IMG/VR virus record: IMGVR_UViG_3300028864_000113
Span: 1-20,220 of that record
Reading direction: 5' to 3' (one strand)
DNA length: 20,220 bases
Origin: a virus
Position numbers and translations under genes: made by a program
Shown: positions 1-6,660 of the stretch, one piece after another
Numbering within the stretch: the stretch's first letter is position 1
Layout of the letters: each line of letters starts with the position of its first letter
The notes under the pieces: model-generated
What the model was told of the DNA's origin: nothing
Databases searched by the model: none
Seen by the model: the letters and a program-made list of their open reading frames with translations, nothing else

Positions 1-256
1 AAGGTCGACTTGTATCTAAAAGCAATTCTTTATTCGTTACTTTTATAATGAACGTTACCCAATATTTACTATAAGGAGCCAATGTATTTGGTCCTAGATT
101 TAATTCTTTTTCTAACCTAGTGGCTTCTTCTTCAGTAAGTCCAGTATGTCTATTACCAGATCTTGTTAATGCGGGTGCAATGTAATCAAAACATGATTTA
201 TATTTGATTACGCCAGCCCAAGCGTCTTTACGCTTATGTTTTAAAACTACTTCCAA
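1..256 (-). CDS. Partial structural-block protein, N-terminal part only
   Basis: An open frame runs from about 256 to the left edge of the window without a stop (85 codons), so only the N-terminal part is visible. The first residues read MEVVLKHKRKDAWAGVIKY if TTG at 256 is the start. No in-frame ATG exists in the visible part, and a stop lies a few codons upstream, so TTG is the most plausible initiator. The visible sequence is soluble and mixed, with tryptophan and tyrosine scattered through it. Its position after the capsid genes suggests a virion (neck or tail) protein, but that is inference from gene order. The homing endonuclease gene ends only 13 nt upstream, so the original ATG or leader may have been altered when that element inserted. 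Confidence 0.7.
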   Translation of the reverse strand, partial: MEVVLKHKRKDAWAGVIKYKSCFDYIAPALTRSGNRHTGLTEEEATRLEKELNLGPNTLAPYSKYWVTFIIKVTNKELLLDTSRP

Positions 257-269
257 AATTTTTAATTTT

Positions 270-911
270 TTATTTGTTTATTAATTTAAGTCTCCAAATA
301 CTGTCATTAGATATGGAAAATAATTTATTATCATATACTAAATCTTTTCTTATCCTTTGATTATAATCAATATCTTTTCTTGCAGAATATATAGAAGAAT
401 ACTCTTTTAATATATTCATATTTAAATCGAATTTGATTATTGGTATGCTGACACTTATACTATGCGCTCTCAGATTATTGATACTAGTATCTTTAACGAC
501 TAGGCCGAGCATAGTGGCACTTCGTCTTTGTTTCTCTTCTATTGATTGATTCCTTCCTTTATTAGAATCCCATACTTTTTGCATTATATCTCTAGATACT
601 TTATATCCAGCAAGACCATCTCCGCCTTTTGTTAAGTTATATCCAATTTTAGGATTATTTGAATCCAGTTCTTTTATCCAAAAAGACTCTCTTTCTTTTA
701 ATTCTTCAATAGAATTACATTCTTCTATAGTTCCTACGGAGAAATTAATCCAGCCGTATTTCATCATAGCATAATGTAAATACTTTTTATTATGTTTATT
801 AGAAGTTCTAGCAATAACACAATGTCTTTGAAACCTATTGAGCACAGTTTTTGTAGTTATCCCAATATAAATCTTTCCATTAGTATTGTTACTTATCTTG
901 TATATAAACAT
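270..911 (-). CDS. GIY-YIG homing endonuclease, free-standing
   Basis: The protein is about 213 residues and begins MFIYKISNNTNGKIYIGIT. The KIYIGIT block with the upstream YKI is the GIY-YIG nuclease signature. The conserved catalytic arginine is probably in the NRFQRHC region, and glutamate further on (ERESFWIKEL). A GGDGLAGYKVS stretch followed by a basic helix resembles the NUMOD3 DNA-binding module. The C-terminal IIKFDLNMNILKEYSS repeat resembles NUMOD1, so the order is nuclease then DNA-binding modules, as in phage homing enzymes. A TTG codon at 944 would extend the frame by 11 residues, but that start lies inside a 10-bp hairpin, so I chose ATG at 911. It sits between two structural-type genes, the usual site for a mobile selfish endonuclease. 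I see no intron sequence around it. Confidence 0.88.
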   Translation of the reverse strand: MFIYKISNNTNGKIYIGITTKTVLNRFQRHCVIARTSNKHNKKYLHYAMMKYGWINFSVGTIEECNSIEELKERESFWIKELDSNNPKIGYNLTKGGDGLAGYKVSRDIMQKVWDSNKGRNQSIEEKQRRSATMLGLVVKDTSINNLRAHSISVSIPIIKFDLNMNILKEYSSIYSARKDIDYNQRIRKDLVYDNKLFSISNDSIWRLKLINK

Positions 912-925
912 ATAATTATTAATTG

Positions 926-957
926 TTATGCGGAGCAAAACCAATCACTCCGCATAA
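926..957 (-). terminator. 10-bp hairpin after the 964-1428 gene
   Basis: TTATGCGGAG at 926-935 pairs perfectly with CTCCGCATAA at 948-957 around a 12-nt loop. It lies 6 nt past the stop of the upstream gene and just before the homing endonuclease ATG. There is no U-tract on the minus-strand RNA, so it is either an RNA 3'-end or processing hairpin, or the boundary of the endonuclease insertion, rather than a textbook intrinsic terminator. Confidence 0.55.
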
Positions 958-963
958 GTATTT

Positions 964-1428
964 TTAGCACATTGCTTTATAATATAGGTATGCCTTCCCT
1001 GCGGGGGCATCCTTATCCATTAAAAAAGCTTTTGCCATTTCATTCAACATTGAAGAGTTATTTGATAAAACTACACTATAATCTGAATATATCATATTCA
1101 ATGTATAGTACCAATCGTATTGGTTAAATTTATCAAAATATATACTCATTGATGACGCTATTTGATTAGTATCATTTAAACTGAGTTTTTGACCTAGGGT
1201 CCCATCTTCATTATACATAGCAGCTACAGCCTTATTGGCCATATCTAAATCGAAATAAGGTCCATTTGCTATCATGTAGATTTCATTCATAAGTTCTTCA
1301 TTAGCGCCAGGGTGCAATACGCACATGTCATCTAAATGTTCATTTATGATATTAATGATTTCTATCATCGGCTTGGACTGTATTACAATTGGAGCCGCCT
1401 TCTCTATTAAATTTATAAATTTGCTCAT
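964..1428 (-). CDS. Conserved-type phage protein, function unknown
   Basis: This 154-residue soluble protein starts MSKFINLIEKAAPIVIQSKP and is largely helical in appearance (EIINIINEHLDDM, ANEELMNEIYMIANG, SMLNEMAKAFLMDKD). No catalytic motif or membrane segment is visible. Its ATG overlaps the stop of the 1425-1688 gene in an ATGA arrangement, so the two are probably translationally coupled. It belongs to the post-capsid part of the late operon. A small virion or assembly role is possible but not shown. A strong hairpin follows the stop. Confidence 0.8.
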   Translation of the reverse strand: MSKFINLIEKAAPIVIQSKPMIEIINIINEHLDDMCVLHPGANEELMNEIYMIANGPYFDLDMANKAVAAMYNEDGTLGQKLSLNDTNQIASSMSIYFDKFNQYDWYYTLNMIYSDYSVVLSNNSSMLNEMAKAFLMDKDAPAGKAYLYYKAMC

Positions 1429-1688
1429 CCCAACATTTTTATATAAGGTAAATACTTTCTAGCCTTTGCAATTGCGGATGGGTTTGATACGAAATAATCG
1501 AACATAGAAATAATCTCTAATGATCCAATCTCGTTAACCAATGTTTGTATAGCAATTAATAGTTTATATGCCTCTTCCTCACTTTTGACTGGAGATCTGA
1601 ATGTCATTTCTTCTACCATAGGATATACTTTTTTTGGTTCTACGACTACTTCTGGAGTAGTTATATTATCCTGTGTATTGTATTCCAT
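1425..1688 (-). CDS. Small phage protein, unknown
   Basis: This 87-residue protein starts MEYNTQDNITTPEVVVEPKK, a polar, probably disordered N-terminus. A compact helical second half follows (SEEEAYKLLIAIQTLVNEIG, FDYFVSNPSAIAKARKYLPY). It has no recognised motif. The gene ends in a 4-nt ATGA overlap with the next gene, so it is part of the same translated chain. The ATG at 1688 is the first start after the preceding gene's stop at 1700, leaving an 11-nt gap. Confidence 0.75.
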   Translation of the reverse strand: MEYNTQDNITTPEVVVEPKKVYPMVEEMTFRSPVKSEEEAYKLLIAIQTLVNEIGSLEIISMFDYFVSNPSAIAKARKYLPYIKMLG

Positions 1689-1699
1689 CTTTGGCTAAA

Positions 1700-1876
1700 T
1701 TAAATTGCTGAAAATAATTTAAGTGTTTCCGAGGCAGTTGGTTTATATGTTTCGAATATATCTGCCGTTGCTTTACCTAAAGTGTCTAAGATAAACTTAT
1801 GTATCTTTTGCCTTTCCTCGATTAAAATCATTTCCATGACTTTATCAAAACTAATTTTAAAGAAATTCTCTTCCAT
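1700..1876 (-). CDS. Very small helical protein, unknown
   Basis: This is a 58-residue frame with ATG at 1876 and TAA at 1700-1702. It begins MEENFFKISFDKVMEMILIE and ends ETLKLFSAI. It exactly fills the space between its neighbours (4 nt from the upstream stop, 11 nt to the downstream ATG) and has the same AT-rich codon use. I therefore treat it as real despite its size. The charged, hydrophobic pattern suggests one or two amphipathic helices. No function can be assigned. Confidence 0.7.
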   Translation of the reverse strand: MEENFFKISFDKVMEMILIEERQKIHKFILDTLGKATADIFETYKPTASETLKLFSAI

Positions 1877-1880
1877 GATT

Positions 1881-2177
1881 TTATACTTTTACTGTTTCGT
1901 AAATAGCTAATGTAGCAGCTGCTGCCGAAGCAATAGCCTGAAATCCTGAAACTGAATTAGTCTCAAATGGTTCCCCACCTTCTCCAGTAGCAGAGTCTGG
2001 AAGCATTCTTACATCATAGTCAGTAGTTGATACTGCTGTGTATAAGCCTTCGCTTGGGACTCTCTTGAGATAGATAGTTTGCGTTGCGCTAGTATTTTGA
2101 AATCTAACGCCAGCTCTAGATAAATTTGGTAGGAGTACTACAGCTGCTGTAGTTCCTAATGTTACCGGACTTGCCAT
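1881..2177 (-). CDS. Putative capsid decoration or head accessory protein
   Basis: This 98-residue protein begins MASPVTLGTTAAVVLLPNLS. It contains RAGVRFQNTSATQTIYLKR, a pattern common in small beta-rich phage virion proteins (a hydrophobic strand, then N-T/S, then a strand). The C-terminus is alanine-rich and ends in AIYETVKV. Small size, beta character and position two genes after the major capsid protein fit a capsid decoration or vertex protein. That function is inferred from context, not from a recognised family. A very stable UUCG hairpin lies just upstream of its ATG and separates it from the gene at 2229-2999. Confidence 0.75.
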   Translation of the reverse strand: MASPVTLGTTAAVVLLPNLSRAGVRFQNTSATQTIYLKRVPSEGLYTAVSTTDYDVRMLPDSATGEGGEPFETNSVSGFQAIASAAAATLAIYETVKV

Positions 2178-2194
2178 ATCTTTTTTATATATTA

Positions 2195-2220
2195 ACCATT
2201 GGGGCCGAAGCCCCTTTGGT
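2195..2220 (-). promoter_or_regulatory. UUCG-tetraloop RNA hairpin between two late genes
   Basis: On the minus-strand RNA, GGGGC-UUCG-GCCCC forms a C(UUCG)G tetraloop stem, flanked by ACCA/UGGU pairing across an AA/AA internal loop. The plus strand would give the less stable CGAA loop, which supports the minus-strand RNA as the functional form. No U-tract follows, so it looks like an mRNA end-stabilising or processing hairpin that sets the relative levels of the flanking genes. Confidence 0.7.
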
Positions 2221-2228
2221 ATTTTTTA

Positions 2229-2999
2229 TTAGACAATAGTAGTACTGGTTACTGTTGGATGAATATGAGCTAAGATTGAACTTAACAGATATTGATTCTG
2301 TTGGTTATTGCTAACTTGATTGTTAGCTGCTGCCAATTGATCCCTTAAACTTTGTACATTCAGATCGTTAATCAATGCACGAGTTGCATTGCCATCAGCT
2401 AAAATAGTACTCTTTATTTCGCAGCAACAATTTGCCATTGCGGCAGCATTAGCTGTGCCTTGTGCTATAATCTGATTAGTAGCATTTTGTACTTGCATTG
2501 CAGAACTATTGAATCCCTGCAAAGTAGTTGTAGTTAAATTATTAAAACTATTTAACTGTTGTAATGCATTTTGATTATTCTGAGCAGTTATATCACGACC
2601 TAAATCGTTTACTGACTGCAAAGTAGTAAAGTTATTTGAGGCTTGAGCTGTTTGAACATTACCTATCAAAGAACTCAAATTATTAAAATTAGCTGCGTTT
2701 GCTGCTGTCTGACCACTGGTAATTGTAGCGAAAGTATTTTCCATACTCTCCATTTCATTCCTTAAGTCATTCGCTCCAACTTGAGCTTGAAGAGTTTGAA
2801 TTTGATTGTTTAGAGATCCGAATTCTGCTACGTTAGCAGTAGTGCTTCCGCCTCCAAATAAACCATTTCCGTTGTTTCCTAACAATGCCCCTAATACGAG
2901 ACCTGCTACTCCACCACCAACTGCGCCAAGACCAACGCCGCCCATTGAACTACCACCCATTGCAGGTAATGTAGTTGTGCCATCTAAAGTAAGTGCCAT
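2229..2999 (-). CDS. Gly/Ala/Asn-rich structural protein with a CCC motif
   Basis: This 256-residue protein has three parts. Residues about 1-55 are glycine-rich and hydrophobic (GGSSMGGVGLGAVGGGVAG), like a membrane-inserting or packing segment. About 55-190 is a long Asn/Gln/Thr/Ala-rich stretch with heptad-like spacing, probably an extended helical fibre. About 190-256 contains MANCCCEIKSTILADG, with three adjacent cysteines, then RALINDLNVQSLRDQLAAAN and a hydrophobic tail. I have an impression that NCCCEIK-type C-termini recur in phage virion proteins but cannot name a family. Its position directly after the major capsid gene favours a virion role, for example a head fibre or internal protein. 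It has its own spacing from the capsid gene, with a terminator-like hairpin in between. Confidence 0.75.
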   Translation of the reverse strand: MALTLDGTTTLPAMGGSSMGGVGLGAVGGGVAGLVLGALLGNNGNGLFGGGSTTANVAEFGSLNNQIQTLQAQVGANDLRNEMESMENTFATITSGQTAANAANFNNLSSLIGNVQTAQASNNFTTLQSVNDLGRDITAQNNQNALQQLNSFNNLTTTTLQGFNSSAMQVQNATNQIIAQGTANAAAMANCCCEIKSTILADGNATRALINDLNVQSLRDQLAAANNQVSNNQQNQYLLSSILAHIHPTVTSTTIV

Positions 3000-3034
3000 A
3001 ATTATAAAGATTTAAAAAATTAATATTAAAAACA

Positions 3035-3060
3035 ATCAACCCAAAAACGAAAGGGTTGAT
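3035..3060 (-). terminator. Intrinsic-type terminator after the MCP gene
   Basis: On the minus strand ATCAACCC pairs with GGGTTGAT (8 bp, 10-nt loop). The sequence then runs into TGTTTTTAATATTAATTTTTT. This is a good stem plus U-tract for leftward transcription, about 130 nt beyond the capsid stop. It probably lowers expression of the genes to the left relative to the capsid gene. Confidence 0.7.
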
Positions 3061-3154
3061 ATACCTTCGAAATTAGAAAAACCATATTCAAAATATTTTA
3101 AAAAGTTTTATACATATTACATTTTGATAACGTAGTAAACTTACCTGTTGTTTG

Positions 3155-3186
3155 TAGCATAAATGAAAACCAATCCATTTATGCTA
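3155..3186 (-). terminator. 11-bp hairpin directly after the MCP stop
   Basis: TAGCATAAATG at 3155-3165 pairs with CATTTATGCTA at 3176-3186 around a 10-nt loop, 6 nt past the capsid stop codon. No U-tract follows in the leftward direction. It is more likely a 3'-end protecting hairpin working together with the terminator at 3035-3060. The rest of this 193-nt gap is AT-rich, with no ORF. Confidence 0.6.
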
Positions 3187-3192
3187 ATTTAT

Positions 3193-4671
3193 TTAATCTA
3201 TTACGTCCATGATCAGCTCCCCACACGCCCTTGGGTCACGCACCATTATGCCGACTTCACCTAAGAAGTGTACTGAGTAACCATCTTTTGCATTTGAACG
3301 CAAAGTGTTGATAGATTTACCATATCCAGCACCAGGGGTAACAGAACCACCAGTATGCCACATAACCATTTCTCTATCTTTTCTAGCTACCTTAACGATA
3401 TTAGCTTCACCGTCTCTTGTACCAAAGTCTAAGAAAGTAAAACGATACGATTCAACCGGTTTACCCGTAATTGGGTGCAACTTACGATTATGAACGATAT
3501 CATCGTACATTGGTAAGTGTTTAACAGTTAACTCAATACCATTGGTCATACGATAAGTAGTAAACTGACCACCTAAAGTTAATTCCTGACCTGAACCTGT
3601 AATGAATTTGCTATCAATTAAATTGAAAGCACCCATCTTTTCTTTCAACACGCGGTCAAATTCACGCATACCCATTTCGCCAGTGAAGGCTACAAATTTG
3701 CGTTCGTTAGTTCCAAGCATATTGTAAGACATATCGAACAAGAAATCTTCCAACAAGTCAGCATTCAATTCAGTATAATACCTACGGTTAGCTGGAGCAA
3801 TTTGCTGCAACAGACCTGCGCCAATATAAACTGGACGACCATTAGTTCCCATCAAATCGGTGGTACCATCAGCGTTAGCATTATATTTCGAATATACTAA
3901 TTGGCGTTCTTGACGTTTGTTCCATTCACGAGCAGCTTTCCATTCCTGGAAGTCAGACCACAAATAAGAAGTCTTACCCGTCTTAGGGTCTTTTAATGTG
4001 ATTGCAAGTACAGTACTAAAAGCAGTACCAGTAATATCATAAGACAAACGAACTGTAGTCAAATGATTATGCAATTTAATATGAGTGTTGTAATTGATGA
4101 TATCTGCTTCTTCAGAATATTCTTCGTAGGCAGAACCTAAACGAGATACTTGACATCCAGAAACTAAATATTTACCAGGTACAAACGAAGTAGCTTGACT
4201 ATCTGCGATGAAACAGGTATAAACCCATTCATTACCATCTTGGTAAGGAGCTCCAGATACACGTAACTGAAATTCTTTATCGTCCAATTCGATAATTGCA
4301 CCAGGACCAAACCATTTATCTTCCAATGACAACATGATAGGTGTATTACCTAATCCTGCTTGCGTTGTTGGGTCTGTTACTACAGAACCATTCCACTTAG
4401 CTGAACGGATTGTAACTGCACGGTCAGAGTCGATCATTACTGACCATCTGAATTCACGTTGGTCAATTACCATAGTTTTACCAAGACCACCTGTTAAGAA
4501 GTCAAGAGCAGAACTATATCCATCGTCCTTGGTACCAAATACGTAAGAAATTACGCTAGATACTTCGTGAGGTTTAGTTAACAATGCATTAGAAAGCATG
4601 TTTTCATCAACAAGATCAGAAAACCATTTTCCTCTGTAAAGCTGTAGATTATTTAAAATTCCATTATCCAT
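3193..4671 (-). CDS. Major capsid protein, crAss-like HK97-fold
   Basis: This 492-residue protein starts MDNGILNNLQLYRGKWFSDL. The region with FLTGGLGKTMVIDQREFRW and VMIDSDRAVTIRSAKWNG is typical, as I recall, of crAss-like major capsid proteins, which are HK97-fold and form the icosahedral shell. Length fits that family. The start is the only ATG in a good position, 25 nt after the scaffold gene's stop. Gene order (TerL, portal, accessory protein, acidic scaffold, this gene) also fits a capsid gene. Two hairpins follow the stop, consistent with a highly expressed gene whose transcript is ended or protected there. Confidence 0.88.
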   Translation of the reverse strand: MDNGILNNLQLYRGKWFSDLVDENMLSNALLTKPHEVSSVISYVFGTKDDGYSSALDFLTGGLGKTMVIDQREFRWSVMIDSDRAVTIRSAKWNGSVVTDPTTQAGLGNTPIMLSLEDKWFGPGAIIELDDKEFQLRVSGAPYQDGNEWVYTCFIADSQATSFVPGKYLVSGCQVSRLGSAYEEYSEEADIINYNTHIKLHNHLTTVRLSYDITGTAFSTVLAITLKDPKTGKTSYLWSDFQEWKAAREWNKRQERQLVYSKYNANADGTTDLMGTNGRPVYIGAGLLQQIAPANRRYYTELNADLLEDFLFDMSYNMLGTNERKFVAFTGEMGMREFDRVLKEKMGAFNLIDSKFITGSGQELTLGGQFTTYRMTNGIELTVKHLPMYDDIVHNRKLHPITGKPVESYRFTFLDFGTRDGEANIVKVARKDREMVMWHTGGSVTPGAGYGKSINTLRSNAKDGYSVHFLGEVGIMVRDPRACGELIMDVID

Positions 4672-4696
4672 TTTAAAACTTAGTTTTATTATTTAA

Positions 4697-5827
4697 TTAT
4701 TGGGGTCTTCGTAATAGTTGTTGCGAAGCTATAGACCATAGTGGTGTTGGAGACCCATTGTTTATTGATTGTTTTGAACCACTTACTTTGTTTGTTTTCA
4801 AAGTATTCTTCAGTCTTTCTGTAGCAGACGTTTCGCCAGACCTTTTAGCTTGTTCTATCAACTTATCACCCTTCCAGGTAAAGTATGCAGATTCTATTAA
4901 GTTCTTAGCTATTTTCTCGGGATTCGAATAGTCTTTTTGGTATTTTGTTTTACCATCAGATTCTACCTTGAACATATATTCAACTAAATGTTTCTTATCT
5001 TCTTTAGGTATTTTTATCCCACGTACATCCTCTAGTGCTTCTACTTGTTCAACAACGTTGTTGTAAAATTTTTGTTGCTCCTTCACTCCATTGTCATAAG
5101 CAGTTCTTTGTTCTTCCAATAGCGCTTTCTTGTTCTGTTCTTTAGATTCCTTCAAAAACTCGATAGCGTCAGTTGCTTCATCCTCTAAAAGGTCAGCATC
5201 TTCATACTTTTCTAACTTTCTTTTAATTTGAGTATCACTAAAACCCTTAGCAGTTAAGAACTCACTAACCAATGCTTTCTGTGATTCAACATCAGTTAAA
5301 TCTACTGAGTCGTAGTCTACATCAGATGTACGATTAAAGTAATCATTTACTGATCCTCCAGCCTTAACATATTCATCAAGTGCGGCAATCTCATCATTAG
5401 CATATTGAGGAACGCTACTTTCTTCTACAGCACTCTTCATGTATGATACAAAGTCTTCTACTGATTTAGGTTTCTCTTCATCAGTAATATCATTCCACCC
5501 GACTTGTTCTGCGATTGCATCAAAGAATGCAGTTACTTGTTCCGTCTCAGATTCATCTACTTGTTCAGTTTCTTTTTCTGGTTCAGACTCTACCACTGGA
5601 GTTGATTCAGGTTCCTTTTCTTTTCCAGGAATTGGAGTTTCTACTATTTCATCGGGTTCGTCGTCCATAGTGAATGGATTTGGAGTATTAATATCCAATG
5701 CCCTAGTATCAGTTGTTGGATCGTTTGGGTCTTCTACGACTTCGAATCCTTTTAATTTCATGTCTTCATTAGGTGATAGTGTATCAAAAATTGCACTAAA
5801 TCCACCCAGTACGTCATTGTCTTTCAT
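4697..5827 (-). CDS. Putative capsid scaffolding protein
   Basis: This 376-residue protein is very acidic and low in complexity in its first third (Glu/Asp/Pro/Thr-rich, about residues 30-105). A helical middle follows, with coiled-coil character (FLKESKEQNKKALLEEQRTA and onward), and then a basic C-terminus ending WSIASQQLLRRPQ. An acidic coiled-coil protein immediately upstream of the major capsid gene is the classic position and composition of a scaffold. The basic tail would bind the inner face of the shell. I see no protease motif. An internal virion protein is the main alternative. Confidence 0.72.
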   Translation of the reverse strand: MKDNDVLGGFSAIFDTLSPNEDMKLKGFEVVEDPNDPTTDTRALDINTPNPFTMDDEPDEIVETPIPGKEKEPESTPVVESEPEKETEQVDESETEQVTAFFDAIAEQVGWNDITDEEKPKSVEDFVSYMKSAVEESSVPQYANDEIAALDEYVKAGGSVNDYFNRTSDVDYDSVDLTDVESQKALVSEFLTAKGFSDTQIKRKLEKYEDADLLEDEATDAIEFLKESKEQNKKALLEEQRTAYDNGVKEQQKFYNNVVEQVEALEDVRGIKIPKEDKKHLVEYMFKVESDGKTKYQKDYSNPEKIAKNLIESAYFTWKGDKLIEQAKRSGETSATERLKNTLKTNKVSGSKQSINNGSPTPLWSIASQQLLRRPQ

Positions 5828-5849
5828 AATTGTTTATTTATCAATTGTA

Positions 5850-6659
5850 TTATTTTGTATTAGCAGATAACCATCTATTAGCAGCTGCCTTCTTTAAGTA
5901 ATTTGGGTTAGTATATTTAACTCCATTTTTGATTAAAACACCACCTTGAGTCCCGGTAGTATCTACTATATTTTGAATATCAGTACTTTTTTTAAGTACA
6001 TTATCTCTTAGATCAGTAACCTCTTTTCCGTATAAAGGATTATCTTTCATATTAATAATACCAGAAGGAGGAATTGGTACGCCATACCATTTCTTTTGAG
6101 ATGAGCCTTGGCCGGTTTTAATATTATATGATTTATCAGAATCTGATTTTAGATTCCCCATACCATTATACATTTGTAATTGGTGCAGTTCATCTTTATA
6201 ACCTAATTTTTTCCCTTCGGCCATCTTATCTTGTAGGACATTAACCATATCTGCCTCTCCAGTAGGTTGAGTAAAATCTTGATTTACAATATGTCCGGGA
6301 TTGTCAGGATCATCCTTACCTAATTTAGATTCTTGAAATGACACTGCCAATGGATTCCATGGATCAACTCCCCTTATTTTAGATTGATTAACAGTTTTCA
6401 CGGCGCTAGAAGTGGGATACACTCCTGTTTTTGAATTTCCTAAAGAGTCGCTAACAGGTTCTCCGGACGTGTATCTAACTCTACGTTTATCTCTTATGTT
6501 TATCATCTTAGGGGTTGCATCTCCTTTTACTATAGAAGATGCAATTGGTTGTGATTGAATTTCATTAGGAATAACTACGTTTGTAGACGAACTTCTTTGG
6601 ACACCAGCTCTCCAATCTCTAGTTAAAGCATCATCTGGTTTTGGTATAAGTTTTGGCAT
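5850..6659 (-). CDS. Virion protein with lysozyme-like domain
   Basis: This 269-residue protein has a disordered polar N-terminus (about 1-95). A segment at about 98-125 follows, reading DPWNPLAVSFQESKLGKDDP, which matches the start of lytic transglycosylase or lysozyme-like domains, where A-x-x-x-ES-x-x-G carries the catalytic glutamate (here Glu110). A helical remainder includes NPLYGKEVTDLRDNVLKKST. The expected role is local peptidoglycan cleavage during DNA entry, or an internal head protein that keeps this fold. The gene abuts the portal (1-nt gap) and precedes the scaffold. The fold assignment rests on one motif, so activity is uncertain. Confidence 0.68.
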   Translation of the reverse strand: MPKLIPKPDDALTRDWRAGVQRSSSTNVVIPNEIQSQPIASSIVKGDATPKMINIRDKRRVRYTSGEPVSDSLGNSKTGVYPTSSAVKTVNQSKIRGVDPWNPLAVSFQESKLGKDDPDNPGHIVNQDFTQPTGEADMVNVLQDKMAEGKKLGYKDELHQLQMYNGMGNLKSDSDKSYNIKTGQGSSQKKWYGVPIPPSGIINMKDNPLYGKEVTDLRDNVLKKSTDIQNIVDTTGTQGGVLIKNGVKYTNPNYLKKAAANRWLSANTK

Positions 6660-6660
6660 A

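Noticed and set aside
911-944. Longer homing endonuclease starting at 944
   Set aside because: That start is TTG and lies inside the 10-bp hairpin; the ATG at 911 begins exactly at the domain's first strand.
792-1127. Plus-strand frame opposite the endonuclease and its neighbour
   Set aside because: It is antisense to two well-supported genes and its peptide has no protein-like pattern.
5439-5870. Long Ser-rich plus-strand frame opposite the scaffold gene
   Set aside because: The Ser richness is the antisense image of the acidic Glu/Asp-rich scaffold codons.
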